30,433 nucleotides of DNA, from IMG/VR virus record IMGVR_UViG_3300042549_009341, positions 1-30,433 of that record; one strand, given 5' to 3'. Made by a program: the position numbers and the translations under genes. Below are positions 13,799-20,570 of this stretch, piece by piece. Each line of letters opens with the position of its first letter. The stretch's first letter is position 1. The notes under the pieces are model-generated. The model saw only the letters and a list, made by a program, of their open reading frames with translations, did no database searches and was not told where the DNA came from. The DNA comes from a virus.

Positions 13799-14365
13799 AT
13801 GAAAAATTACATTGCACTATTTGAAAGCTTTGAAGAGAGTTACGATGAATTCCACCAAGCGCCAAATACAAAATCGGATTCTTTTTACCATAATATTTCA
13901 AAAGATCTAATTGAATTAGCAAGCAACTATACAAATGAGCCAGTTGAAATCGATCAACACTCAAATAAGTATGAAACTGCAACCAGAATTAAAGATTTAC
14001 AAAATGATCTTATCACAAAAATTTATGATGAATTTGGAGAAGATATTGCTCAAAGTTTTGCAGATGAGTCTGACGCACTATTAGCAAGTCTAGACATTTC
14101 CGAAAAGAAAAAAGGTTTATGGGATAATATTAATGCAAAAAGAAAGCGTGGAGAAAAACCTGCAAAGCCAGGAGAAAAAGGTTATCCAGCTCCAGGCGCT
14201 TTAAAATCTGCACAGAAAACTGAAGAGTCTATGGATAAGAAAAAGGTATTTGCAAAGACCAATAATATTCCAGACAATGGAGTGTTAAATGGTTCTAAAA
14301 AAGATACTAATCTGGAAACTGGTAAAAAGCCCCAATCTTTAAACCCTCGTAAAACTACTCGATAA
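13799..14365 (+). CDS. Basic, probably packaged virion protein, 188 aa
   Basis: The N-terminus MKNYIALFESFEE|S resembles the leader set (aromatic/Lys then an acidic xEE|S) but is the weakest of them. Residues 15-105 are acidic and helical. From about 105 to the end the protein is rich in Lys, Gly, Pro and Asn (for example KRKRGEKPAKPGEKGYPAPG) and ends NPRKTTR. A basic, disordered tail suits DNA or RNA contact inside the head. A late-type box is present. No family recognised; the antisense frame over the 3' half is a shadow. Confidence 0.7.
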   Translation: MKNYIALFESFEESYDEFHQAPNTKSDSFYHNISKDLIELASNYTNEPVEIDQHSNKYETATRIKDLQNDLITKIYDEFGEDIAQSFADESDALLASLDISEKKKGLWDNINAKRKRGEKPAKPGEKGYPAPGALKSAQKTEESMDKKKVFAKTNNIPDNGVLNGSKKDTNLETGKKPQSLNPRKTTR

Positions 14366-14374
14366 TTTACTAGT

Positions 14375-14394
14375 ATAACATAACATAACATAAA
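14375..14394 (+). repeat. ATAAC tandem repeat
   Basis: Three perfect ATAAC units and a fourth near copy follow a TAGTATAAC promoter-like sequence, just upstream of the gene at 14407. They may be part of its promoter or leader. Confidence 0.6.
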
Positions 14395-14406
14395 TTTAAA
14401 AGCAAT

Positions 14407-14604
14407 ATGTATTATCTAGCAAAATTAAGATTCGAGTCGGAAGACGACAACGGCAAAACGAAAAAAATTCGTGAACAGTACCTAGTTGAAGCAACTTCAA
14501 TTGGAGAAGCCGAAGAAAAATTATTGAAAAGATTCGGTGAAGGAATTTCGCCATGTCAATTAGAAGCGGTTCAAGAATCAAGGATTCTGGGCCTAATCGA
14601 ATAA
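14407..14604 (+). CDS. DUF4494-like small protein, 65 aa
   Basis: The pattern MYYLAKLRFE...GKTKKIREQYLVEATS...AEEKL resembles DUF4494, a small family of unknown function found largely in Bacteroidota and their phages. The match rests on memory of the N-terminal half, so it is moderately sure. The protein is soluble and alpha/beta. A TAGTATAAC element with ATAAC repeats precedes it and a strong terminator follows. If correct, it is one of the host clues in the window. Confidence 0.65.
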   Translation: MYYLAKLRFESEDDNGKTKKIREQYLVEATSIGEAEEKLLKRFGEGISPCQLEAVQESRILGLIE

Positions 14605-14620
14605 CCTAACTTACTTAAAT

Positions 14621-14648
14621 AAAAAAGAGAGCAACCGCTCTCTTTTTT
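14621..14648. terminator. Bidirectional intrinsic terminator
   Basis: A perfect 12-bp inverted repeat (AAAAAAGAGAGC / GCTCTCTTTTTT) with a 4-nt loop lies between convergent genes; the A/T tracts serve both strands. It touches the stop codon of the minus-strand gene. Confidence 0.85.
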
Positions 14649-14938
14649 TATGTGTGTTTTACTGGAACTTTACAGACTGAAATTATCTTTCCAATTGGCG
14701 ACCACTTGGCCTCTTCTTCATATGCAAACTTTTTAGTATCCCAAAGTTTAACTGAGCCAGTTTGATTCATTAGGGTCTGAGCTGCACGCTCACTTAAATT
14801 TGGAAAAGAAATAGCTGCCTCAAATAGTGCAAGTTTATAGGCTCCCCTAAAGGTACCAATAACACATAGATGAGTTTGGGCTTCTCCAGTGACAACCGTT
14901 AGTAAACAGACTTCTTTTGCTCTGGCTGGACTAGGCAT
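14648..14938 (-). CDS. Unknown protein, 96 aa
   Basis: A mixed alpha/beta protein with a hydrophobic beta hairpin (VCLLTVVTGEAQTHLCVIGTF), then helices (LALFEAAISF) and a Lys-rich C-terminus. No recognised motif. Its start overlaps the end of the upstream gene by 8 bp, so the two form a short operon ending at the terminator at 14621-14648. Confidence 0.65.
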   Translation of the reverse strand: MPSPARAKEVCLLTVVTGEAQTHLCVIGTFRGAYKLALFEAAISFPNLSERAAQTLMNQTGSVKLWDTKKFAYEEEAKWSPIGKIISVCKVPVKHT

Positions 14939-15155
14939 TAAAATACACTGGAAATTTTTTGACTAGACTTTTTAGGATTTGATCATCAGTTTGGCCAGTT
15001 TGTGACCTTTCATAAATATGATCCATTATATCAACGCTAGTTGAATTACCGATTACTGCATCAATTTTACGATTAATAAATTGAGTCGGCCCGTTTAATT
15101 TTACCTGTCTAGCAACTTCGGCTGGTTCAGGTACAAAAAATTTGTTAAATCCCAT
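14931..15155 (-). CDS. Unknown small protein, 74 aa
   Basis: A basic, soluble protein starting MGFNKFFVPEPAEVARQ. This ATG at 15155 is preferred over one at 15182 because a GAGTATAATA promoter lies between them and ends 9 nt before it. The upstream start would also fall inside the terminator of the structured RNA. Helices around an INRKIDAVIG segment suggest a small regulatory fold, without a recognised family. Confidence 0.65.
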   Translation of the reverse strand: MGFNKFFVPEPAEVARQVKLNGPTQFINRKIDAVIGNSTSVDIMDHIYERSQTGQTDDQILKSLVKKFPVYFNA

Positions 15156-15163
15156 AATACTAT

Positions 15164-15173
15164 TATTATACTC
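15164..15173 (-). promoter_or_regulatory. TAGTATAATA-type promoter
   Basis: The minus strand reads GAGTATAATA, with TATAAT ending 9 nt before the ATG at 15155. It lies directly downstream of the structured-RNA terminator. Confidence 0.6.
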
Positions 15174-15180
15174 TGTAAAC

Positions 15181-15213
15181 AAAAAAAAGGCTAGCTTTTT
15201 TACGGCTAGCCTT
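15181..15213 (-). terminator. Intrinsic terminator of the RNA candidate
   Basis: A 9-bp stem (15205-15213 with 15187-15195, AAGGCTAGC-type) with a 9-nt loop is followed on the minus strand by eight T. There is no T tract on the other side, so it acts on minus-strand transcripts. Confidence 0.85.
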
Positions 15214-15647
15214 GGTATCGTCGGAAAAAACGTATGAGAGGGGTAGGGTTTACCTCCAATTTGATGCTGAGCTTGCGTTATAACGACAACCTTCGTACAC
15301 TCCTGTCAGAGTCGACTCAAAGCAAGTTGGATCCGCTTGAATCACTATCGTGTTAACCACAACAGTACGAGTGCTTTATCCCACCTAGCAAAGGATTATT
15401 CAGCCATTTAACGGGACTATTTTATACCCGTATGCCGATTGCAAAATACCATATATGTATATCAAAACCTTAGACTCCAGCGGTTAACTGGTTCAAGTTG
15501 ACCGTTCAGCCAATACTTGCGGAGCATCCTCCTAATCTAAACCATTACCTGTTTTACAATCAGGTTGTTCTGGCACATACTCCTAACAGGCTCATGACTT
15601 CCTACTAGGTTTTTCCAACGTAAATTAAAGAACGATTATTATAAAGT
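15181..15647 (-). ncRNA. Candidate large structured RNA, about 450-465 nt
   Basis: This non-coding stretch has no credible ORF, looks visibly richer in G+C than its surroundings, and has a promoter and terminator of its own. Two -10 elements (TATAAT on the minus strand at 15654-15659 and 15638-15643) lie at the 5' end and a rho-independent terminator at the 3' end. Helices seen by eye: 15605-15613 with 15464-15473, closing the first domain; 15577-15583 with 15521-15527; hairpins at 15547-15565, 15481-15504, 15411-15431, 15343-15373, 15317-15340, 15299-15312 and 15242-15254. I do not recognise tmRNA, RNase P, 6S or group I/II intron signatures. Large phage RNAs such as ROOL and GOLLD are the obvious classes to compare, but identity is not shown. 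Confidence 0.6.
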
Positions 15648-15653
15648 CTATTT

Positions 15654-15659
15654 ATTATA
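15654..15659 (-). promoter_or_regulatory. Promoter of the RNA candidate
   Basis: The minus strand reads AGATATAATAAATAG, close to the TAGTATAATA motif. A second TATAAT follows at 15638-15643, so transcription may start near 15647 or near 15631. Confidence 0.5.
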
Positions 15660-15703
15660 TCTAGTTAGCAAAAAAGGTTTTAGAAAAATCCAACCGTTTA
15701 CTA

Positions 15704-15712
15704 AATAAATAA
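15704..15712 (+). promoter_or_regulatory. Late-type promoter box
   Basis: AATAAATAA lies 20 nt before the ATG at 15733, the start of the second LamG-like gene. Confidence 0.6.
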
Positions 15713-15732
15713 CCTAAAATAATTTTTATATT

Positions 15733-16839
15733 ATGCCAACAATCAATCCAGTATGTTACAATGGACTTAATAAACCAACTAGGGATGCCGTTAATTTCGG
15801 CACAGTTTCGTTAGGGACCATTAATAAGGACTATACTACTCTACTCGATAATAACTGGCGAGCAGGTATTAACCCATCAACTAACACTGTAATTTATACA
15901 GACACAAACAGCCGCGGTGTTGATACTCCAGCAGCCGCAATACCATCAATTCATTGGATTAGTGGTCAATCTCAAGCAAATATTATTGAATTAATTAGTC
16001 GTTTGCCTGAAAGAGCCCCAAATAACTATGAGATATTTGCAAGTTATGATGAGGCAATTGATTGGCTACTTAGTACTACCACCTATATGCTAGTGAATAC
16101 TAAATATCCTGAATATTTACTAGATGCTGAATGTGCAGTAAATATTGAATTAGGTTTCTTAGCAAGTTACCCAGGAACAGGTACACAAGTTTATGATCTA
16201 GTTTCTGGAAGTTTAAGCAATAATCGTTTTACTGCCGCAGGTGGTGCATTTACTGCCCCAGCAGCTGGAAGTTTTGTAGGTTATTTTAGATCACTGGCCG
16301 GCGGTAAATTAACAGTAAACCCACTTAAAGATGCTAGTGGCGATACATTTGACCAAAGTTTAGTAGTAGAAGGTGTATTCTATCAAGACGGTTCAGTTGC
16401 TGGGAATTTCCTAATTGGTGATGGTACTGACGATATTACCGTTATTGTTAATGGTGCTGGAAACCTTGAGATAAAATCAGGTTCTTTTACTTGGTCTTGG
16501 ACTGGAATATCTGCCCTTACTAGTACCGGTATATTTCATATTGCTGCGTATATTCCAACTGGAACCGGCACTACCACTGCAATTACGGTTTTTATAAATG
16601 GTACACAACTTGATAGTGCTGGACCTTCTGGATATGTTTTATCTGGCACAGGCCCTCTAGCAAATGCAACAATTGGTAGAATTAATTTATGTGAAGGTGG
16701 TTCTCCAACCCATGCAACAACTACCAGAGTTTACGGATTTAAGGTATACGGTTATAATGATGAAAGTACGGCAATGGGTTCAGTTGCTCAGCTTGGCCCA
16801 GTAAACTATGCAGCAATTTCTGCAGTATACGGAATTTAA
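15733..16839 (+). CDS. LamG-like virion decoration or fibre protein (paralogue), 368 aa
   Basis: Residues about 95-155 parallel the protein at 2432-3412: a DEAIDWL segment, a VNTKYPEYL segment and LASYPGTGTQVYDL match its DAALDWY, VNIDYPP and PSYPGKGTTIYDI. The C-terminal 200 residues are Gly/Thr/Ser-rich beta-strand sequence consistent with a concanavalin-A-like sandwich (for example the strand VFINGTQLDSAGPSG). The N-terminal 90 residues differ from the paralogue and may specify the attachment site. It is a single late gene. A hairpin at 16862-16890, just after the stop, may end its transcript. The ligand is unknown. Confidence 0.75.
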   Translation: MPTINPVCYNGLNKPTRDAVNFGTVSLGTINKDYTTLLDNNWRAGINPSTNTVIYTDTNSRGVDTPAAAIPSIHWISGQSQANIIELISRLPERAPNNYEIFASYDEAIDWLLSTTTYMLVNTKYPEYLLDAECAVNIELGFLASYPGTGTQVYDLVSGSLSNNRFTAAGGAFTAPAAGSFVGYFRSLAGGKLTVNPLKDASGDTFDQSLVVEGVFYQDGSVAGNFLIGDGTDDITVIVNGAGNLEIKSGSFTWSWTGISALTSTGIFHIAAYIPTGTGTTTAITVFINGTQLDSAGPSGYVLSGTGPLANATIGRINLCEGGSPTHATTTRVYGFKVYGYNDESTAMGSVAQLGPVNYAAISAVYGI

Positions 16840-17063
16840 TCTTTAAATTGATATTCTTTAGCAATGGATTCTCTTAATGAGAATCCATTGTCGTTTAAGA
16901 AGGCCTGAAAATCTGTGAATTTATAATTAATTCTGCAGCAGGTTTGACTGCACTCAACGGTAAGGTAGGTATGATTTAAGCAGCTAACGCTGATGTCTTT
17001 TATTTGATGCATAATTCCATCTTTGGTTAGGGTAGTATCAATTAGGGATAAACAGTCTCTCAT
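16836..17063 (-). CDS. Unknown Cys-containing small protein, 75 aa
   Basis: A small alpha/beta protein (MRDCLSLIDTTLTKDGIMHQ...) with four to five Cys in the middle (CLNH, ECSQTCC). It could hold a metal or disulphide, but the spacing matches no known finger. The stop overlaps that of the convergent LamG gene by 4 bp, and the start overlaps the upstream membrane-protein gene (ATGA-type, 4 bp). The 3' coding part contains a 12-bp perfect inverted repeat. Confidence 0.6.
   Translation of the reverse strand: MRDCLSLIDTTLTKDGIMHQIKDISVSCLNHTYLTVECSQTCCRINYKFTDFQAFLNDNGFSLRESIAKEYQFKD
16862..16890. terminator. Perfect hairpin inside the end of a gene, possible terminator
   Basis: CAATGGATTCTC and its exact complement are separated by 5 nt (TTAAT). 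It lies just past the LamG stop but inside the convergent coding gene, with only a weak T run after it. It could stop the LamG transcript. Confidence 0.45.
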
Positions 17064-17284
17064 ACTGATAATTTTTTATAACGCCAACGAAAGTAGATAG
17101 AGGATCCAAAGAAAACTGCCGCAATACAATACATAACGAAATTGGCTCGCCACAAGCTGCCAGTTACTTCGATTAGCCAAAATTGGACAATATCGAAGCC
17201 AAATGGGTTGAAAAATAGTGCGAGCATCATGCTCCAGGTTGATAGATTCCCGAGTAGGGTTCTTCTTTGAGGTTCGACTATCAC
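17060..17284 (-). CDS. Small two-helix membrane protein, GTG start, 74 aa
   Basis: Two hydrophobic segments, about 16-42 (WSMMLALFFNPFGFDIVQFWL) and about 48-66 (FVMYCIAAVFFGSSIYF), end in a basic tail (RWRYKKL). Membrane periodicity and an NPFGFD turn make this frame far more protein-like than the overlapping ATG frame (17076-17315), which is hydrophilic and lacks structure. The start is a GTG at 17284; no in-frame ATG lies close upstream. It overlaps the next gene by 4 bp. Function unknown; similar small membrane proteins occur in T4-like phages. Confidence 0.65.
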   Translation of the reverse strand: MIVEPQRRTLLGNLSTWSMMLALFFNPFGFDIVQFWLIEVTGSLWRANFVMYCIAAVFFGSSIYFRWRYKKLSV

Positions 17285-17353
17285 CGTCCATATGTGTCTC
17301 TTTTTTCAGGCTCACTAACTTAAGATCGCCAGGAAATTTCTAAAATTTCAAAT

Positions 17354-17362
17354 TTATTTATT
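17354..17362 (-). promoter_or_regulatory. Late-type promoter box
   Basis: The minus strand reads AATAAATAA. It overlaps the stop of the 17361-17621 gene and lies about 70 nt before the GTG at 17284. Confidence 0.45.
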
Positions 17363-17621
17363 ACCACTTAGGTTCCTCGCCAATTTGATCTAGTGCGCAA
17401 TGAAATCCAACAAGTCTGGTTTTTGCCTCTAAGAAACAGCCACATATTCCACATTGGGTTAGGATCTCGCCAAAATGCGGGCACTCTTTACAAATTGCCA
17501 TTCGACGGTCTTTTTCTGCATCATTCACAAATACTTTATTCATGATTCTGCTTAATACTGTAGTTTGTGGAACTGGTTGTTTATTACCGCAACCACAGCC
17601 TTTAGTTGTTTCTTCAGCCAT
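17361..17621 (-). CDS. Cys-rich zinc-binding protein, 86 aa
   Basis: It has a CGCG motif near the N-terminus. Its core has CKEC, CGICGC and HC pairs in the arrangement C-x2-C ... C-x2-C-x-C ... H-C, ending PKW. This is a recurrent small phage protein type, probably with one or two structural zinc ions. The TAATG junction with the UV endonuclease gene implies translational coupling. Its role in repair or another process is unknown. Confidence 0.75.
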   Translation of the reverse strand: MAEETTKGCGCGNKQPVPQTTVLSRIMNKVFVNDAEKDRRMAICKECPHFGEILTQCGICGCFLEAKTRLVGFHCALDQIGEEPKW

Positions 17622-18595
17622 TATGCTTCAATTTTTTCAAATAGTCTCTTATCGTCAAACTCTAAATAGTTTTCAAGCAAAGAATTAAAACCTTCGCGAT
17701 ACTTAAGTACAGCTAAGTCTTTGGCCTTTGCCTCAATTTCAATATCTATTGCTTGACCATAATTATTTATTTGCTCATAAATGTAATCAGCATGAGATCT
17801 AGCAATTACACCAGGATCCTCAAAGGTTTTTTTACTACTTGAATAATGAGTAAGCGGGGTATGACCGTGCCAAGTGGTAGCAGCTAACTTAAGAGCAGCC
17901 TCTTCAGTAAGATCGCTAGTATTAAACCGGTGATGATGAAAATCAAAAGTAATAGGAGTACCTATTTCAAGGTATACGAGTTGATAAAGATCTACTACTG
18001 AATATTGAGTAGCCTTATCGTCATTTTCTACAACTAACCTGGCTTTGGTATTCGGTTTAAGTAGTTGGAAATTCTCGCAAAAGCGTTTAGCTGCTGCAAT
18101 TTTATCGCCATATGTACCGCCAATATGAATATTAATTGGAAAACCTACATTAGTTGGTAACTTCATAAGATCCATAATTTCGCAGTGCTGATCTAGATCC
18201 TTTACTGTTTTTGCAATAACATCGGCTCTAGGAGAAGGTAAAACATCAAACTGGCCTGGGTGCATTGATACCCTGATATTATTTGCAACTGCAAACTTGC
18301 CAATTTCTTGCATGTCTGATAAAATTTCAGCAAAATTTGGCAGCCTTTGAATTTCGTATTCTGACATCCATGGAAAAATATCGCTTGACATTCGATATAC
18401 GTAAATGCCATTAGCTAAATTCCATTGTAGAATTTTTAGAACATCTTTTATATTTTGATGCGCAAGCTCAGCACAATATGAAACGCCCTTTTCTTGAAAG
18501 GTTTTACGGATCATACCTCGATTGGCTGTAATTTTTTGGTTGGCTAGAGACAAGTTAATGCAACAATAACCCAAACGGACGTTAGTATCTTTCAT
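17621..18595 (-). CDS. uvsE: UV damage endonuclease (UvdE/UvsE), 324 aa
   Basis: A TIM-barrel, metal-dependent nuclease that nicks DNA 5' to UV photoproducts and other lesions, starting a repair route independent of nucleotide excision. Family segments in order: LGYCCINLSL near the N-terminus, an IYVYRMSSDIFPW segment, SMHPGQFDVL, HIGGTYGDK, LVVENDD, TFDFHHHRFN and THYSSS. These include the metal-binding His, Glu and Asp residues. Length is normal. The TATAAT of a TAGTATAATA promoter ends 6 nt before the ATG, and that motif starts with the TAG stop of the upstream gene. The UV-repair role suits a phage of sunlit water. Confidence 0.95.
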   Translation of the reverse strand: MKDTNVRLGYCCINLSLANQKITANRGMIRKTFQEKGVSYCAELAHQNIKDVLKILQWNLANGIYVYRMSSDIFPWMSEYEIQRLPNFAEILSDMQEIGKFAVANNIRVSMHPGQFDVLPSPRADVIAKTVKDLDQHCEIMDLMKLPTNVGFPINIHIGGTYGDKIAAAKRFCENFQLLKPNTKARLVVENDDKATQYSVVDLYQLVYLEIGTPITFDFHHHRFNTSDLTEEAALKLAATTWHGHTPLTHYSSSKKTFEDPGVIARSHADYIYEQINNYGQAIDIEIEAKAKDLAVLKYREGFNSLLENYLEFDDKRLFEKIEA

Positions 18596-18600
18596 GTAGT

Positions 18601-18610
18601 TATTATACTA
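18601..18610 (-). promoter_or_regulatory. TAGTATAATA promoter fused to a stop codon
   Basis: The minus strand reads TAGTATAATA; its TAG is the stop codon of the 18608-18880 gene and its hexamer ends 6 nt before the UvsE ATG. Confidence 0.65.
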
Positions 18611-18880
18611 CAAAATTGTATTGGCTAGTTGAACCGATAACCAAATTCCTAAATAGGACCCGGCTACTGAGCCAGTAACATAACCAAACCATTGGTGTAG
18701 TGAATCTTCGCTCTTTGCAATTTTTCGGATTACGAAAAAATTTAGTGAAGCTATTGTAAAATCACTAACTGCTGCTAAGTGATATTGAGTTTCAGCAACT
18801 GCTCTAAAATTTATGCATAAAATTCCATACAGTACAAGCTGAATTGCAAATAATAATAAACATTCTTTTAATTTTGTCAT
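18608..18880 (-). CDS. Multi-helix small membrane protein, 90 aa
   Basis: About three hydrophobic segments: CLLLFAIQLVLYGILCINF near the N-terminus, a middle segment around SDFTIASLNFFVI, and GYVTGSVAGSYLGIWLSV near the C-terminus. A similar pattern of small membrane proteins is familiar from T4-like marine phages, but their role is not known. The ATG at 18880 is chosen; a TTG two codons upstream is an alternative. It follows the leader-bearing gene by 6 bp and is probably in its late transcript. Confidence 0.65.
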   Translation of the reverse strand: MTKLKECLLLFAIQLVLYGILCINFRAVAETQYHLAAVSDFTIASLNFFVIRKIAKSEDSLHQWFGYVTGSVAGSYLGIWLSVQLANTIL

Positions 18881-18886
18881 AGACAA

Positions 18887-19477
18887 TTAGTTATATAAAA
18901 AGTTACGAATTAATAGTTTAATATTTTTGAATATTAAAGATTTCCTAGAATTAAGAGATTTGGTAAAAGAAACTGACCAGTTTGAAGCATTATCTGCCTC
19001 AATTGACTTACTGTCAAATTTGTAACCAATCATAAAGCCTACATCAAATAACGATTCCACTAATTGTATAATTTGATTCACTAAGTCTGAGTCAGTTTTT
19101 TGCGAATCAAAGTCAGCAGCGGATGGAGCCAGTAATTTAAGTGCTGATTTTTTAAGTGTACCAATTGACTTTAATTGATTTTGTATTTCCATATAAATGA
19201 AAGTATATGCCTCAATTACCAGTTTATCAGCAGTTCCTGGCGAATTTAATAGAGCAGCTTGGACCATTGCTGGAGTTTTACCAACTAGCCAGGTACTAAA
19301 TTTATCAATTACCTGGTATACGTTAACAATCTTATTTGCTTTATCTAACTCAGTTTTATAAGTACTTTTAAATTCAGAAATACTCTTAAGTTGATTAGCT
19401 GTACACTCATTAATTGAACTAGTTAAAATAGCTGGGCTAAGTGCTTCATTTGTAAAAGTTTTAAAGGTCTTAATCAT
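18887..19477 (-). CDS. Leader-bearing virion-type protein, 196 aa
   Basis: It opens MIKTFKTFTNE|A, near-identical to other leaders here (MIKTF, then a phenylalanine, then NE). The rest is helical, with Leu/Ile/Lys heptads and no enzyme motif. The C-terminus is basic and hydrophobic (SLIFKNIKLLIRNFLYN). A late-type box 23 nt upstream supports late expression. Packaging into the head is inferred; the function after infection is unknown. Confidence 0.75.
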   Translation of the reverse strand: MIKTFKTFTNEALSPAILTSSINECTANQLKSISEFKSTYKTELDKANKIVNVYQVIDKFSTWLVGKTPAMVQAALLNSPGTADKLVIEAYTFIYMEIQNQLKSIGTLKKSALKLLAPSAADFDSQKTDSDLVNQIIQLVESLFDVGFMIGYKFDSKSIEADNASNWSVSFTKSLNSRKSLIFKNIKLLIRNFLYN

Positions 19478-19499
19478 AACACGTAATATTTTTATAATG

Positions 19500-19508
19500 T
19501 TATTTATT
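19500..19508 (-). promoter_or_regulatory. Late-type promoter box
   Basis: The minus strand reads AATAAATAA, 22 nt before the ATG at 19477, inside the 36-bp space after the exonuclease stop. Confidence 0.6.
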
Positions 19509-19513
19509 TCAGC

Positions 19514-20140
19514 CTAATTAATATTAACAAAGTTATAATTACTAGTTACAGTTCGGATGACTCTAACTACATCTAATGCATCTTGCAGAGCATCATGGGT
19601 TACTTCTCCAGATAATTGGCATCGATCCATGCACGTCTGTAAATTTGGTAAACTTTCATCCTCTTGCCAGTCCATTAATAGAATCGCTGGGTCCAGGATA
19701 CGTTGCCTCATTTGAATTGAGCTCATCCAATTTGGAAGTTTCTGTAAAAATACTTTATCAAAACTTGCAAAGTTTTTACCAGCAACATTAATCTTTACGC
19801 CGCCAGTTGCTTCACATGGAAATCCATTTGTGATTAACCACATTTGAAAAGATTTTGCAACCAAGCCTGCAGGTAAAATATTATGGGCCTTTCGGTATTC
19901 CAAACGTTCTTCCTTGGTTTTATTTTCAAGACCTCCTAAGATTTTTAGGATCCATGAATTTAAGGAAAGAGCAAATGCACTTCCAACATAAGCTTCATGT
20001 TCAATGATACACTGAAATTTAGGCAATTGATTGTATGGTACGGGATTTTGAGTGTCTTCAATCACTGCACCAATTTGAAGAATTTGACAAGACTCTGGAT
20101 TTAGACCAGTAGTCTCAATATCTATTGAGATGTATTTCAT
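19514..20140 (-). CDS. DEDDh 3'-5' exonuclease (DnaQ-like), 208 aa
   Basis: Motif I is SIDIETTGL (D7, E9). A GKNFASFDKVFL segment carries the motif II Asp, and HDALQDALD carries motif III His and Asp. This is the DEDDh exonuclease layout shared by DnaQ proofreading subunits, RNase T and oligoribonuclease. Which nucleic acid it acts on cannot be told. It lies in the ligase/kinase/SSB-like operon, downstream of the DUF3127-like gene, so DNA metabolism is likely. Confidence 0.85.
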   Translation of the reverse strand: MKYISIDIETTGLNPESCQILQIGAVIEDTQNPVPYNQLPKFQCIIEHEAYVGSAFALSLNSWILKILGGLENKTKEERLEYRKAHNILPAGLVAKSFQMWLITNGFPCEATGGVKINVAGKNFASFDKVFLQKLPNWMSSIQMRQRILDPAILLMDWQEDESLPNLQTCMDRCQLSGEVTHDALQDALDVVRVIRTVTSNYNFVNIN

Positions 20141-20149
20141 ATGTATAGA

Positions 20150-20569
20150 TTAAAATGGTAAATCGGCATCATCACTAAATGAGCTAGCTGGTGCAGCTGA
20201 TTTTTTAGGACCAGTGTCAATTCCAAGACTACGGAAAATTTCATCATCTTCGTCCTCTTCTTCAACTTTTTTACTTTTAGTAGATGCACGTTGTTGACCG
20301 CTAATTCGGTATGCCTCAAGACTATTGAAATATTTGGTTTGACCAGCTTTATCAGTCCAGTCTCTGCCTTTTACATCAAATGAAATAGAGACCGTATCTC
20401 CAACTCCATATGAATCAATCATATCGCATTTATCTTGGACTAGTCCAAATATTATTTTTTGTGGGTACTTGTCCCCTGATTCAATTACAAACTCTCTTTT
20501 GCGAAAGCCTTTGTTAAATGTCTGTGCTGGGAATATTTCGATAATTACCCCTGTTAATTCAAATGCCAT
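20150..20569 (-). CDS. DUF3127-like, SSB-like protein with acidic DDADLPF tail, 139 aa
   Basis: Residues 1-95 form a beta-rich domain (MAFELTGVIIEIFPAQTFN, then KGFRKREFVIE and later strands) that fits DUF3127, a small family concentrated in Bacteroidota and their phages. An acidic/Lys linker follows, and the last residues are DDADLPF. This closely mimics the acidic tip of bacterial SSB (DDDIPF), which recruits replication and repair proteins. It may be a single-strand DNA-binding protein in place of T4 gp32. The family call is from memory and moderately sure; the tail is directly visible. Confidence 0.75.
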   Translation of the reverse strand: MAFELTGVIIEIFPAQTFNKGFRKREFVIESGDKYPQKIIFGLVQDKCDMIDSYGVGDTVSISFDVKGRDWTDKAGQTKYFNSLEAYRISGQQRASTKSKKVEEEDEDDEIFRSLGIDTGPKKSAAPASSFSDDADLPF

Positions 20570-20570
20570 A

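Noticed and set aside
15181-15647. Large RNA as tmRNA, RNase P RNA, 6S RNA or a group I/II intron
   Set aside because: No tRNA-type ends with T loop, no RNase P conserved boxes, no domain V or P7-type core seen by eye; only a comparison by covariance model can settle the class.
17076-17315. Alternative minus-strand ATG frame overlapping the small membrane protein
   Set aside because: Hydrophilic start then irregular composition; the GTG frame at 17284 has clean membrane segments and an operon-type overlap with the next gene.
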